A stretch of 64,000 bases of DNA from Cervus elaphus (Eukaryota; Chordata; Mammalia; Artiodactyla; Cervidae). Where the stretch lies: assembly GCF_910594005.1 (NCBI RefSeq), contig NC_057823.1, positions 55,302,015 to 55,366,014 of the forward strand, read 5' to 3'. The notes beneath the pieces were generated by a model. It was not told the origin of the DNA. It did not search any database and saw only the letters and a program-made list of their open reading frames with translations. Below, in pieces: positions 46,134 through 58,903 of this stretch. Both the position numbers and the translations under genes were made by a program. Every line of letters begins with the position of its first letter. Position 1 is the first letter of the stretch.

Positions 46134-47039
46134 ATTAACAAGGGTAAAAGTATAAAACTGGAGCCAAAAGTGAGCTCCCCTCCTCTCCATGATGAAGTTC
46201 AAGTTCCTGCAGAGGTGGGCCAGCCTCTTTGTCTCTCAGTTTTCAGCCGCCAAAACTGAGAGCAACATCTCCTAATCATTTAAACTCCTTCATAGTCTAT
46301 GTGATAAATGCAAACCCACAGCTCAAGAGGGTGACTTTTTCCTGATGTAAAACCAGAAAAAATGTGCATTGAGTAGTAGAGGAAGAAGAGGGTCACCAAC
46401 TGGTTTGATCTTTTAGCCTCCATCTCCTTGTCCCCACCCCCTCTAAAATGAGAATGAATGTGATATATTTTAACATCTAAAGAAGTTTTAACACAAAGAG
46501 GAAACAAGGACAGGGTGAGTTAAATGCCATTTTCTCATAAATGCTTGGGAGGAAGTGGGTTATCTCCTTACTGCGGTGCATGTATGTGCACACCACCACC
46601 ATTGGTGGTGACCAGAGGTGAGTGAACAGACCTCTCATGCATGCTGAGGTTCGGCAGTCATCCACTGGGAGCTAGAAGAGTGTGAAGCTCTAGGAAAGCA
46701 CAGGGACAGAAGGGGTGGAGATGTTGCAGAAACGATAAGCCCTTCAAGCCACCACGTGATTGAATAATGGTTCTGCTACTTAGTCACTTGAGGCCCATCC
46801 CTCAGGAGATCCAGGGTCTCCTAGCCCATGAACCATGCAGGATAATGTACATGCTTATATAGTCCATTTGAGCTGTAAAATCTTACCATTCTGGACTACT
46901 TCCTTTTGTTTATTAGTTCCATTTCTCTGAAGGCCTTGTTGAAGACACTGCAGTCAGCCTTTTCCCAGATTTCTTCCAGGAAATTTTGTTTTGGTCCCAA
47001 AGTAGTGGCCCTGATGAATGCTCTATTCATTCTGTCCTA

Positions 47040-47610
47040 AATTGTAGACTTACGTAGGTACTGGGGATATAATGGTGAAGAAGATAGACTCACTGTACTT
47101 AAAAGTTTACATGGTAATTGTGGGGGGAAAGCAAACAAGAAATTGAATAATAAAGATGATTTCAGATACTGTTGACTACTATTAAAAAAAGAAAACTGGT
47201 TAAGGCAGTGGAGAATAGTGCTGGTCATGGGATGTTTTTGATCGAAGAGGTGGCATGTAAGCTGACACCTCAGTGGTGAAAAGATCTGGGAGAAGAATGC
47301 TCCAGGTAGAGGGAATCCTGTGCAGAGGCTGTGGTTTGGGGGCTTGAGCTTTGCATGCTGGAGTAACAGGAAGGCACACATGGCTGGAGGCATGTGTGAT
47401 AAAGCAGTCAGAGGTGGGCCTATGCTCAACTGTGTAGGGCCTTACAGGCCTTGGTAAATTTTGATTGTGATCCAAATGCAGTGGGAAGTCATTGGAAGAT
47501 TTTAAGAAAAGAGATGATTTGAACTGACTGACACTTTGAGAAGCTCCTTTTGAGTACTAAGTAGAGGAATAAGAGGCAGCAGGAGACCAGTTAGTTGAGA
47601 AGTGTCAGAT
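47040..47610 (-). repeat. L2 LINE fragment, antisense
   Basis: Reversed L2 from 'gtaggtactggggatataatggtgaagaagatag' through 'ggaatcctgtgcagaggctgtgg', 'gggccttacaggccttggtaaattttgattgtgatccaaatgcagtgggaagtcattggaag' to 'gcagcaggagaccagttag'. The - strand open frames here are L2 relics. Confidence 0.75.
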
Positions 47611-48348
47611 ATAATGGGCTTGGGACCAGCAGGAAAAAAGTCATTTCACCACATCATTCCACTTGGCCTGGATGTAAAAGATGCAGTGGTGATCTAATCC
47701 TTGCAGTTAAATGAACAAAGCACTGAGGCTGGTTAGCTTTGGTTCTTTGTTTGGGTGTTTGAAGGTGAACCCCTTGTAGTCTATTTGCCTGTTTCCTTGG
47801 GTACAATAAAGGTGGTCGACTTTTTTCTTTATAAAGAAATTTGCACCACAGATGAATGAATTGACTAATTTCTCAGCCTTAGCTGATAACATTGTCCAAA
47901 ATATAAAATGCCCCAACAGCTCAGTATTTGCATCTGTATGCAAAAATAGATTATAAAGTGTATATCCTTGTCTGTAGTGTGAACTTATTTTATCGTTTCA
48001 TTTTTGGTTTTTTAAATGAAAAAACTGGTTAAATATGACATATGTAGAAGTGTATATTTCACATCTTTAAAAACTCTTCAGATGCTACCTTGGCAAGAGA
48101 AGCGGGCAGTTTCGTGCCCTGTGATGACTGAACTAACATGAGGACTGAAGTGTGCAGCACATCCATGAAATCCTAGACAGCTGTACCAAATCCCACTCCT
48201 TCGCTAAGAGCAGAGCTGAGTGACAGGGAATTTTAATTAGAGAAGCTTTTAGAAGTCCTGAGAAAATGAAAAAAGTGCATTTGGCTGGGTTGGCCTGACT
48301 AGTGTTCTGACGTGCCTCTAATTAAATCTTCACTGTTTCTCTTCTCAG

Positions 48349-48423
48349 GGATCAATGAGCAAGGGCTGTACCGAATTGTGGGGGTCAATTCCAGAGTGCA
48401 GAAGCTGCTGAGCGTCTTGATGG
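48349..48423 (+). CDS. ARHGAP26: ARHGAP26 exon (75 bp): RhoGAP catalytic arginine finger
   Basis: The exon encodes Gly (completed g|gg), then INEQGLYRIVGVNSRVQKLL, SVLM and the first base of Asp. The acceptor is 'gtttctcttctcag' and the donor 'g|gtgagt'. The GLYRIVG loop carries the RhoGAP arginine finger; its codon is cga at 48372-48374 and corresponds to Arg412 of human GRAF1 by my count. This arginine inserts into the GTPase active site to stabilise the transition state of GTP hydrolysis on RhoA/Cdc42. The catalytic residue is present and nothing suggests a damaged domain. 75 bp, phase 1-1, so skipping would keep the frame but give a GAP-dead protein. Confidence 0.96.
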
Positions 48424-49469
48424 GTGAGTGCAGGGGCTCTGCCAGGCAGTTCCCAAGGGTTGAAGGGGGAGCCTCCTGAGAAGGAATTTGCATGTCCAAG
48501 AGGTAATTCACAAATACCAACTGTCCTCCTCACCAGTGGTCATGGCCTGAGGCATTACTGGAGGAGATACTGAGTGGAACTAGATAAAACAGGAAATGGC
48601 AGATCCAAGGCAGCACACCCTCTCTGTCTGTAGAGTTGGTTGCCACCAGTCCAAGTGATGCTCCACTGCGTGCGACTGGCACACCCTACTCTGTCTTTAA
48701 TAGCTCCTGACACTCCCTTTGTCCTCTTTGAAGACCAGCATTTCATGGGGCACACCCATTTGCCTAAGAAAGCTCATCCTTCTAGCCTGCAGAGAACTTC
48801 AGATCTCATGTTCCCAGTGACTGAGAAAGTGTCATCCTGTGACTTCCAGATAAATGTATAGAAGCAGATAAGTCTTCTGATCCTCTTTCCTTCTAGACTT
48901 CCACCTAGTCTCTGTCATTTGAGCAGCAGAACCTCCTTTGCAGCTGGTTGGTATAAATATAAAACCACTATCTCTAAATGTGCAGCATTTGAATCAAAAA
49001 GCCCTGAGCCAATGAGCCAAATTTGCCTAGGCTGCAGATTTCCTGTATTTTTAGATATGAATGCAGGCAGCCTTGGTGAGTCACATGGCTCTAAATGGCA
49101 AACGGATCAGATTTCACAGATTGGTGGCTCTTACTCATCCCTATGGAAGTCCAGCCGTGCACTGTTAGAGATAGACTTGCTCAGGGTCCACGCTCAGTGT
49201 TTTGGGCAGGGACACTTCTCTGTGTTAGTACTTGTCATTTCTTTTTGCCATCCCAGTTTCTGAGAATAATTTTTATGTGTAAAGAAGACTCTACTTTCAT
49301 ATTGATCAGGAAAATTCTCTTTTCTTCTCACCTCTTTTAAGCAAAACTCTAATGTATGATAGTTGCTGTGAGATCTTTTGTTGGAAACTATGATTGATTG
49401 TGAGGTACTCTTGCACTGAGAATCTAATTTTTGGTTCAGATTTGAGATATAGCTAGTGTTTTGTGTTTT

Positions 49470-50310
49470 TTTTTTTTTTTAAAAACTAGACTTTTTATTT
49501 TGAGAAAATTGTAGATTCACGTGCAGTTACAAGACATAGAGCGATCCTGGGTACTTTAACCTACTTTAATAGTAGACTTTAATACAGTATCACAACCAAG
49601 ATATTGATGTGATCAAGATACAGAACAGGTCAGTCACCGCAAGGATCCCTTTTATGGCTGCCCTCATCTGCCTCACCTCCCACCTCACCCCCATTCTTAA
49701 CTCCTGGCAACCACTAATCTGTTTTCTGTTTGTTTGTTGTCATTTCAAAGAAGGTGTTAGTCACTCAGTCGTGTCCAACTCTTTGCATTCCCATGGACCG
49801 TAGCCTGCCGGGCTTCTCTGTCTGGGATTCTCCAGGCAAGAATACTGGAGTGGGTAGCCATTCCCTTCTGCAGGGGATCTTCCAGACCCAGGCCTCCCGC
49901 ATTGCCAGAGATTCTTTACTGGCTGGGTTACCAGGGAAGCCCAAAAAGTAGGAATGAATGTGTCATTTCAAAGTTTTTATTTAAATGGAATCATATACTG
50001 TTTGACCTTTGGGATTGGCTTTTTTTCAGTCAGCAAAATTCCTTTGAGATTTATTCAAGTTGTCTTGTGTATCAAGAGTTCTTTTCTTTTGCTGAGTAAT
50101 AGTCCATGGTGTAGATGCACCTGAGTTTGTTTAGCCATTAATCCAATGAAGGATGACTGGATTGTTTCTAGTCTGGGGGCGAATAAAACAGCTGTAAACA
50201 CTGTACAGGTTTTTGTACAGTGTATAAAATTACAAAGTAATGAAGATTAATTTGTTTCTGTAGGATAACTCCCCAAGAGTGCAGTTGCTGGATTGTACAG
50301 TAATACGGTT
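49470..50310 (-). repeat. Old L1 3' region, antisense (interrupted)
   Basis: Reversed old L1 tail: 'gagaaaattgtagattcacgtgcag', 'gccctcatctgcctcacctcccacc', and after the SINE 'aaatggaatcatatactgtttgacc', 'ttgctgagtaatagtccatggtgtagatgcacc', 'agccattaatccaatgaaggatgactgg'. Split by the Bov-tA at 49751-49960. Confidence 0.7.
49751..49960 (-). mobile_element. Bov-tA SINE with 13-bp target duplication
   Basis: Reverse-oriented Bov-tA ('ggtgttagtcactcagtcgtgtccaac' to 'ggttaccagggaagccc'). Perfect direct repeats tgtcatttcaaag lie at 49738-49750 and 49961-49973. Inserted in an old L1. The tRNA-like head is somewhat degenerate. Confidence 0.93.
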
Positions 50311-52819
50311 AATTTTTGAAAAGTTCTAGTGTAAGAAAGAATGAAGAGTCTAACAGGTATCTATCCTTAGTCTTTCATTTCCCATCAGAGTTGCATGCAT
50401 TTGTGGAGTGTCTGCTCTCTGAAAGAGATGGTCAGGCGCTAGAGGTGAAACTTTATTATAGAGTCATTCCTTGTTTGCAGAGTATCCAGTTAGGGGGCAG
50501 TTATGCTTGCATATGAAAATTGTTATGTAAGATGTGATGCTGGTGCCCAGTAGGAGCTGGGTCTGAAGGTCTGAGTAGTAGAGGGAGAACAGAAGAATAA
50601 TTCAGATTCAGGAAATATTATGAACCAAGAGTATTGATTTCATTATTATTATTTTAATATCTGAAAATACTTGAGACTGGAATAGGAGAATTAAAGCTGG
50701 AAATCTGAGATGGCCCCTTTGATTGAGGAACTTGAATACTGTTCTGAGGAGTTCAGGGTTTTCTTTTTTCTCTGTAGGAAGTAAGATGCTATTAAATTTT
50801 CAAAGTAGTGGAGTTGTTTGTGTGAGTACTCTTTTTACACAAAAGTGTCAAGAAGACAATTCAGAACAGGTGTTTATTTGCTCACATTACTGGTGAGTCC
50901 AAGATGGCAGGAGCATGGCATGGTCTGGGGGCTCCACATTCGTTGCAGCCTTTCCCATTCCTTTTTTCTGGTGTCTCATTACCTGTGAGCCCTTGTCTTC
51001 CTATATTCTCTGCCGTATTCTCTGCAGGAAGATTCATAGATAAACCAGCCTCAGTGGTCCTTGGAACTTGCATCACTGAGTGAAGAGTGTCTTTCTTGAT
51101 CATTTTGTCAGAAGGTCCCAAGGGTGGACTTTGACTGATCCATATGGGGCCATGCGTGTGATTCATTTCACAGTCTTCAGGCCAGTTGCATGGCCTACAG
51201 CAGATAGATCCCAATGGCCTGGATCCTTTGTTTGTCTCTGATCCCACACCACCTCTGGGAGGTTGGTGGGTGTGCAGGGGTGGGGTGGGAAAGGGTTTGG
51301 TCCACAGAATCCTGGGGATTGAGCAGGATTATTAATAGAATGATGGGGGAGTGCCTTCCGGAATAATGCTTCTGGGTGATTTTTTTTTTTTTTTTTAACA
51401 TATGTGGTCAACATAGGTATAACTTGATCAGATGCTAGTTTTAGGTGAATAATGCTGGCAGCATTATGGAGCATGCATGTGATCTTGGAAACACATGGAG
51501 GAATAAGACAGTTGGGATAGATTAGGCAGAGCATACATGATCACCTGCTGAACCAGAGAGCTGCTCTGAGATCAGGAAAAAAGGACAACCTCAACATGAC
51601 TGGAGAAAGAGAATCAACAGGACCATGTAACCAACTAAATACAGGAGAGTCAAAGGGGCAGAGAGATTTCAAAGGCGGCAGATGATTGTGTAAGATGACA
51701 CTACTGAAAAGAAATACGACATTTTAGACGGGGTTGCTAATTTAAAAGAGAACCAACCATCTTAGCTCACGTGTGCTAAGCAAAGAGTGGTATGAAAAGA
51801 TCTTGTTTTTATCACTTCTCTTAGTGACCTTTGAACAAGATATTTGCCCTGCTTGCTTTGTCAGTTTTCCTAGGGACAGACAAAATAATCATGAACATCT
51901 GAGAAATGTCATGAGAAACTAATAACCAACAGCTGAAAGTCACAAGGCCAGCTGTCTCTGCCAGGAGGACATTAGAGATAGACTGGGTTCCAAACTGAGA
52001 TTTGGGTTGGTGAGGTTCAACCAGAGCTGAGAGGTGACCATAGTGCAAGATCTAATCAAAAGTGTTGAGAAGGATATCTGGGATTCTCACCGTCAGTTAA
52101 GTTGAACTGTTTGGGTCTTGGAACTGAGGGATCACCCATTAGGCCAGAGAAATTCCAGACCTGAAGGCAGAGTCATGTCTCCCTTCATCTTCATCAGTTC
52201 TTCATACTTGTACCAGACTGGGTTAGCCAAGAGTGTAAAAAAAATATGACTCATACTCCAAAACCTCTCCCTGACACGGCTGGGCTGAGTATGAACCATC
52301 AGTCACTATTCCTTCATTCTGTATTCACTGGATGCTGTATTATGTACCAGGTACTAAGATTTGGATTATTAGTCAGAGTCTCTCAAAGTGGGAGAGTACA
52401 TTTTTATTATTGAAAATGAGAGTTAGAATTAAGCAAAACCAGAAGCTTCCTTTGATTGCTTCAAGTTGGGAGGCGTTAGGTGGGAGGAGGAATAGAAGAG
52501 CCAGACTTCGAAAACATTGTATTTTGCAGAACCGAATTTCTTAAGAATGCTTGCCAGAATTTCTCATAGCATATGCTATGTGGCCTTCTGCTAGTGTCAT
52601 CCCAAGAGCTGCCCTTGATCCATGTCTTTGAAGAGTGTGAAAAGGAAGAAGATTTACAGCTTCCTAGAAATAGAGTGGCTTCCATGTGTGTACTGTTTGG
52701 TTTTTTCTCCCCATGAATGTTAAGTGATGGTAAATCTTTCTAAAGTTAGATTCAGCATTTAAAAAATATAGGTAGCTCTGTCTATGCGTGTTCAGTATAT
52801 GTCTGTCTCTTCATGTACA

Positions 52820-53190
52820 GATTTTAAATACCTTTTTTCTGATTAAAAGTTATAGTAGCAAAGAAGAAAATAAAAGTCTTTCAGACTATAGATAATCTTT
52901 ATTGACTATTTTATCATATTACTGTCACCTTTTAAATGTAGTATTCCATCATATAACAAAAAATGCTTAGAAATTACATGGTGCATATATGCTGCTTTTT
53001 AGCAATCTTCTTTCACATAACAATATAGTGTCTGTTTTCTGTTACATTCTTCTAAAGTGTCGTGGTTTTTTTTTTGATCATATATTGTATAGATGTACTA
53101 TAACATTTTAATTAGCCTCCTCTTCACAGATCTGTAGATTACTTTCAGTTCTTCATGATTCTAGAAAGTGCTCAGGTGAACATCCCGACA
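52820..53190 (-). repeat. Old L1 fragment, antisense
   Basis: AT-rich reversed L1ME-like wording: 'aaaaatcacccataat'-type remnants, 'taaatgtagtattccatcatata', 'attttaattagcctcctcttcacag' and 'ctgtagattactttcagttcttcatgattctag'. Diverged. Confidence 0.5.
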
Positions 53191-53194
53191 GAAG

Positions 53195-53620
53195 CAGGAT
53201 AGCATAGGCTATGAGCATGCCTTTTGGAGTTGAGCAAGTTATAATTAAATTGCTTGTCCATTTGACTTTACACAAATTATTTAAGCCCATCTAGTCTTCT
53301 GTCTCATTATCTGTAATAATAGCCTCTGCCCCTGTAATAAAGAGAGGATTAAAGAAAAGATGCATGTGGGTTGCTGAGCCCAAAGCCTCTACATGTTAGT
53401 CAATAAATGTTCAGTTCAGTTCAGTTCAGTCACTCAGTTGTGTCTGACTGTTTGTGACCCCATGAATCGCTGCATGCCAGGCCTCCCTGTCAATCAGCAA
53501 CTCCCGGAGTTTACTCAAACCCACGTCCATCAAGTCGGTGATGCCATCCAGCCATCTCATCCTCTATCGTCCCCTTCTCCTCCTGCCCGCAATAAATGTT
53601 AGCTGTTGTTATTTTAAATT
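53195..53620 (+). repeat. MIR SINE split by BovB
   Basis: Sense MIR: 'gcataggctatgagcatgccttttggagttgagcaag', 'aatttaagcccatctagtcttctgtctcattatctgtaataatag', then 'tgttagtcaataaatgtt'. It resumes as 'agctgttgttatt' after the BovB insertion at 53412-53589, where the MIR tail supplied the target site. Confidence 0.7.
53412..53589 (-). mobile_element. BovB 3' fragment with 11-bp target duplication
   Basis: Antisense BovB 3' end: (TTCAG)3, 'cactcagttgtgtctgactg', 'gcatgccaggcctccctgtc', 'aagtcggtgatgccatccagccatctcatcctc'. Direct repeats caataaatgtt at 53401-53411 and 53590-53600. Confidence 0.93.
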
Positions 53621-53639
53621 TTATATGCATATTTAATTA

Positions 53640-54190
53640 TTTCCTTAGAGTTTAAGACGTTGAATTTCTGGGTCAAGGTATGTACATGTTTTTAAGGCCT
53701 TTAACTGGTATTCCCAAACTTGCTCTCAGAGTATCTTTTCACCATTCTCTGTTACTTTTTTGCGTATAAATTATAAGTATTTTAAAAAATATTCTGGGTG
53801 AGATTGGCCATTTTTTTCTAGGTTTTTTGCTGATATTTATTTTTTTGTGAACTGCCTATTTGTGTTGTCAGCCAGTTTTCTATTGATGTATTCATCTTTT
53901 GATTTTAAGACATTCTTATATATGGAAGCTATGTTACCAATATTTTCTTTCAGATTATAATTTATTTTGAACTTTATATGGGTACTTTTGTTTTTGTTTT
54001 GTCTTATGAATATTTATAATATTTTTATGAAGCCCTAGTCTTTTTCATAGATAGATCATGCCTAAAAGACCTTCCCCATTCTAGGACTGCAAAAACTTTG
54101 TTTTCCTTAAAATCCATCTGGAATATATCCATGAAAAATGAAAACTAACCCTCCTTTTCCTCAGATACTTACCCAGTTGACAAATAACCA
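53640..54190 (-). repeat. Old L1 fragment, antisense
   Basis: Reversed L1M-like order: 'gttgaatttctgggtcaaggtatg', 'ctggtattcccaaacttgctctc', 'ttgtgaactgcctatttg', 'agccagttttctattgatg', 'aggactgcaaaaac'. No intact frame. Confidence 0.55.
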
Positions 54191-54317
54191 TATGAGGAGG
54201 AAATTTTTCTCTTTCCGTTATTTTATTTTATTTTTTAAAGATGCTTTTTTTGATGTGAACCTTGTTTGATGTCTTTATTACATTTGTTATAATATTGCTT
54301 CTGTTTGACATGTGTTT

Positions 54318-54427
54318 TGGTTTTTTAGGCTGAGAGGCATGTGGGATCTTAGGTCCCTGACCAGGGATCAGATCCACACACCCTTAATCACTTACGTCTT
54401 AACCACTGGACCGCCAAGGAAGTCCCT
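54318..54427 (-). repeat. CHR-type SINE fragment, antisense
   Basis: 'gaggcatgtgggatcttaggtccctgaccagggatcagatcc' and 'cttaaccactggaccgccaaggaagtccc' are the tRNA-like end of a CHR/ART-type cetartiodactyl SINE. Much of the element is missing. Confidence 0.8.
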
Positions 54428-56639
54428 CCATTGCTTTATCACCATCTAGTCATTTTCTTATACATACTGGGGTCCAGTGAAGGAGTTTTCACACATGGTT
54501 TTCTAAAGAAAAGCAAAGTCTCTGTTTGTTATTCTTCAATTCTTAATATTTTAAAAACATAAATTATCTTCATTTTTCATCTTTCTAATGTTGCTTTCTC
54601 TCTTGATTCTTTGCATCATAAGCAAACATTCTAAAATTTGCATCCCATATCCAGGCCATTTGTTTTAATTTCTTTGGGGCTAATTTTTTTTTTTTTTGCT
54701 ATTTATAATGCACATTTTAATTTGGTTATTGATTTATCAGTGTTTTTACTGACTTTAGCTCTTTTCATTTCTACCTTTCTGCCTTCTACATTTCACCTTT
54801 ATTATTTCAGTGTTTCTTTTTTTTTGCTTTGATGTCTTATTTCACAGCATCTGTGTTTTTCTGAATTTTATTTATCATACAGAACAGATGCTTTCTGAAA
54901 TGTTTTTGAGTGCTTTGGTTTCTGTGTTTTATGTGAACAAGTATTTTATCAGCTTTTTAATCTTCTTTTTAAATCCACCTGAACACAGAGTGGTTTATAA
55001 ACCTTTGCAGTTGAATTCATTGTGAGTAGACTCTCCTTATTCTGCTGCTGTTTTCATGATTCCTATTAGAATCATCCTGTCACATGAAATTAGAGCACTA
55101 TTATACATGATTCCATCCAAGTTTCTGGTACTCTGAAGTTTTTTTATTTAGTGTGGACCTACCTGTACTCATGAAAAGACTTCTCCTGGTTCTGCTATTT
55201 GGTCATGGTTGTGGGTGAAGTGGAGTTACTTCCTGGTTAATCTGAAGTATGCTGTGGTTATTCATTTGTCATTCTCATATTTGTTCTAGAACTTTCCCCT
55301 CCTGAATTCACCTCCCTTTGTATAAGCAGACACACCTCCACTTCTGTCACAGTCTTTTCTCACTGTCTGGATTGCAGTCTCAAGACCCTGAGCTGTGCTG
55401 TGGTGGGATGGGCGCAGTGCAGCGTGGCCCCCTCCCTGGGGTAGCGTGGGCTATACCTCAGAGTGGGCGGAAAGCAGTCCCCTATCACATAGTTCCCCCA
55501 CGTGGGTCTTCCTCTGGGCTTCTCCTGAGCTCTGCCTGGTGGATGATCCTGTAGGGACAAGTAGAATGTTGACTGTGAGCCTTATTTTCTGTGCTAGTGA
55601 AACTTTCTGTCCCTTTGTGTGTGTGTGTCTTTATAGTTTCTCACAGTGATGTTGAAGGAATGCAAGTTGAGTGTTGCTCTTTTTTTTCTTCTTATCCTGT
55701 AACTTTATCCTGTTTTGTCTTTGGGTTTTTTTTAAACTAATATTTAATGTTAGTGCTACAGAGAACACATGGAAGGTTTAAATTGCTGTGCTTTAAAGCA
55801 CCAGGTTACAGTAGCATGCCTCACTCACTGATCTCTGATCCAACCATAAGCCAGCCTTCTGACTCCTCTGGGACCTTTTTTCTGTGCCTTTCATTTCTCA
55901 CACCCTTTACAGAATAACATAAATAAAAGCAAGCAAAAGCTTCTTTCTCAAGAAACACTAAAATGACAGATATTCTTACTGACAACTTCTAAGACCTAAA
56001 GGTTTGCAGAAATGGCCCCAAATCTTTGAAGACAAGCAGAGAAGCCCTGTACATTGTGCACTTCCAGTTTTACTTAACAGTAAAGGAGAGCAGACAAATG
56101 TTTGGATGGAGGATTGACCCATCTGAGAGCTAGTAAGGGCACTATTCACCACAGTCCCAAGTTCCTAGAGAATGGAGACCACAGATGGACACTCCGCTTC
56201 TTCTTTGCTCCTCCCACCGTCACCTTTGCTTACAGGGATGCTTCAGGCAGGTTCTCCTGAGACAGAGACATGAGATAGCAATAGCATTTGGGTCTTAGAA
56301 GTGGCTATAGATACTCTGGATTCTTAAGCACTAGATATAGAAAACGATTAAAGTTTTTAAGAGGTACAACTTTTATAATCAGAAAATAATTTGATAAACA
56401 GATTTGCTTATCAAGTTGCTGAGTATCAAATCTAGTCTTGAAAGAATTGCCTATAGGATAAACAGAAAAAAGTCTTAATTCTTTAGACTTAAAGGATAGT
56501 ATTCTTAGAGAAGATAGTATATTTACATAAATGTCTTTCTCGAAGATGTAATGGAGAATGAATATTGTGAAAGACTCAAGATTTTAGAAAAAGACAAAAA
56601 ACAAAATACAACTAATGTTTATATGCAGGAAATTCAGAT

Positions 56640-57915
56640 TGTATGGTAAGGAATGACATATAGATCAGTGAAATAGGCAAGAGAATCCAGAAATAGGGTC
56701 AATTAATTTGGATAAAGGTGTCAAAGTAGTTTAGTGGGGGAAACAACAGTCCTTTCAACAAATCGTACTAGTGTAATTGGACATCTATATGAAGAAAAAT
56801 AAATTCAACCCTTATCTTAAACTCTGTACAGAAATTGACTCAAAATAGACTAGTAGTCCTAAACCTAAGAGATAAAACTGTTAAGCTTCAAGATGAAAAC
56901 ATAAGAGAGAATCTATCTTTGCTATCTTGTTTTAGAAAAGATTTCTTGGCTAGAACACAAAAGCAGGAACCATGAAAGAAAAATCTGATTAACTGAACCT
57001 TATCCAATTTTTTTTTTAATCTGCTATTTAAAATATATTAGGAAAAAGAAAAGATGAGCTACAGATCAGGGAAAATATTTGTAAAATATATATCTGAATA
57101 ATGACTTATACCCTGAATGTATTAAAAATAACTTGCAATTCACTTTTTAAAATGGACATAAAATTTGAACAAATAGTTCACCAGAGAAAATATATAGATG
57201 ACCAAAAAAGCACATGAAAAGATGACCAACATCATTAGTCATTAAGGAAAATCAACTTTTAAAAATCAGTTATTTCTACATACCTAATGGAGCTAAAATT
57301 TCAAAATTAAACACATGGTTGTATCATGCTTTGACAAATATATGAAGCAACTAGAATTGTCCTGTTGGCTACTGCGAATGCAAAATAGCCCAACTGTTTT
57401 GGAAACCATTTGATAGGTTTGATAAAGTTGAACATATTTACCATATGACCTACTCCTACATATTTTTACCCACTTCTACCCCTGAGTATCTACTCAGGAG
57501 TCAAAAAAATAGTTCATAAGACCCATTGCAAGTATTTGTAGCAGCTTTATTCATAACAGTCATAACAGTCAAAAATCAAAAACAGCCCAAATTCCCTCAA
57601 CTAGTCAGTAGATATGCCCATAAAATTGAATACTACTCAGTAATAAAAGGATTGAACTACTTGTATATGCAGCAGCATGGTGAATTTCACAAGTATGAAA
57701 AAGTGAATTTCACAAGTATGGAAAAGGGTTGCCGGAGCTGGAGGTGGAGGGAGGGGAGTGACTGTGGAGAAAGAGGCACAAGACAGTTTAGAGAAGGTGT
57801 GAGGAAAATGACTTTTATCTTGATTGTGGCAGTGGTTACATGACTATATATATATTTGTCAAAAATCATGGAACTGTATACTTTAAAAAGGTGAGTTATA
57901 CTTCAGTAAATTTGA
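56640..57915 (+). repeat. Old L1 3' half, sense
   Basis: Degenerate ORF2 order: 'agatcagtgaaataggcaagagaatccagaaatag', 'gtttagtgggggaaacaacagtcctttcaacaaatcg', 'gataaaactgttaagcttc', 'gaccaacatcattagtcattaagg', 'gcagctttattcataacag', then the tail 'gtgagttatacttcagtaaatttg'. Frames such as 57526-57843 are relics. Confidence 0.75.
57680..57725 (+). repeat. 23-bp tandem duplication
   Basis: The unit gtgaatttcacaagtatg plus an A-run occurs twice head to tail (57680-57702 and 57703-57725) with one or two mismatches, inside the old L1. Confidence 0.85.
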
Positions 57916-57924
57916 CTTTAAAAC

Positions 57925-58480
57925 ACACGTGCAGGAGAGGATTCTCAATTTTCCTCCTCAGACAAAAATGCAAATTAAAGTAGATGACCTGTTTTTCTTT
58001 AACCTATCAGAGTGACTAAGATCAAATTGTTTGATTCTTCATTGTTGTCAAGGATTTGAGGAGGGAGACACACTCTTAAATTCTTAAATGTAATGGTAAA
58101 ACCTCTGAGAGGTCGTTGAACAGTATCTTTCAAAATTAAAAATGCACTTTCTTTTTGACTCAGAAATTCCACTTAGAGGAATGTTTTCTGTAGGTAAGAT
58201 AATCTACAAAGGAACAATGGTTTATATCATTGTTTACCATAGCAAAAACTAGGGAACAACCTGAATCTCTTTGAATGGGGGCGTTAAGTATGGTACAGTG
58301 AAGTACTGTGAGTTAGATACATTTGTCTACTAATAGGAAACTATTTCTTAAGATATTATGAAATGAAAATAGCAGTTCACAGAATGGCATCTAGAGTGTG
58401 CTTCCATTTGTGGTTTTAGAAAGCTGTGGAAAGTCACTTAACTGCCTGTTTGTGTACACACTCTTAGAGGTCGCATACAC
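57925..58480 (+). repeat. Second old L1 3' fragment, sense
   Basis: A separate degenerate L1 follows directly: 'gacaaaaatgcaaattaaagtag', 'cacttagaggaatgttttctg', 'accatagcaaaaactagggaacaacctgaat', 'cacagaatggcatctagagtgtgc'. It repeats the ORF2-end order already seen in the preceding element, so it is a second copy. Confidence 0.6.
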
Positions 58481-58499
58481 ATGCACAAAACTGGTATCG

Positions 58500-58903
58500 T
58501 GTTTTTAATTAATTAATTTTAATTGGAAGATAATTTCTTTATAATATTGTGCTTTTTTTTTTGCCGTACATCGACATGAATCACCCATGGGTGCACATGT
58601 ATCCCCCCAACCTGAACCCCCCTCCCATCTCCCTCCCCATCCCATCCCTCTTGGTTGTCCCAGAGCACCAACTTTGGACTTTGAGTGCCCTGCTTCATGC
58701 ACTGAACTTTCACTGGTCATCTATTTTGCATATGATAATATGCATGTTTCGGTGCTATTCTCTCAAATCATCCCACCTTCGCCTTCTCTCACAGAGTCCA
58801 AAAGCCTGTTCTTTACATCTGTGTCTCTTTTGCTGTCTTGCATGTAGGATTGTCATTACCCTATCTAAATTCCATATATATGTGTTAATATACTATATTG
58901 GTG
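58500..58903 (-). mobile_element. Ruminant L1 3' end insertion (404 bp), antisense
   Basis: Reversed L1 tail and 3' UTR ('taattggaagataatttc', 'atgaatcacccatgggtgc', 'aaatcatcccaccttcgcc', 'attccatatatatgtgttaatatac'). Flanked by 15-bp direct repeats acaaaactggtatcg (58485-58499) and acaaaactggtattg (58904-58918), one mismatch. Same family as the L1s at 4441 and 41919 but more diverged. Confidence 0.9.

Larger units (their letters stand above)
44109..48348 (+). other. ARHGAP26: ARHGAP26 intron, 4.2 kb
   Basis: A phase-1 intron. It contains a Bov-tA (44385-44588), an old L1 (45490-45830), a BovB scrap (46066-46133) and an antisense L2 (47040-47610). Segments 44589-45490, 46134-47040 and 47611-48348 show no feature I recognise; the short open frames in them have no support. 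Confidence 0.9.
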
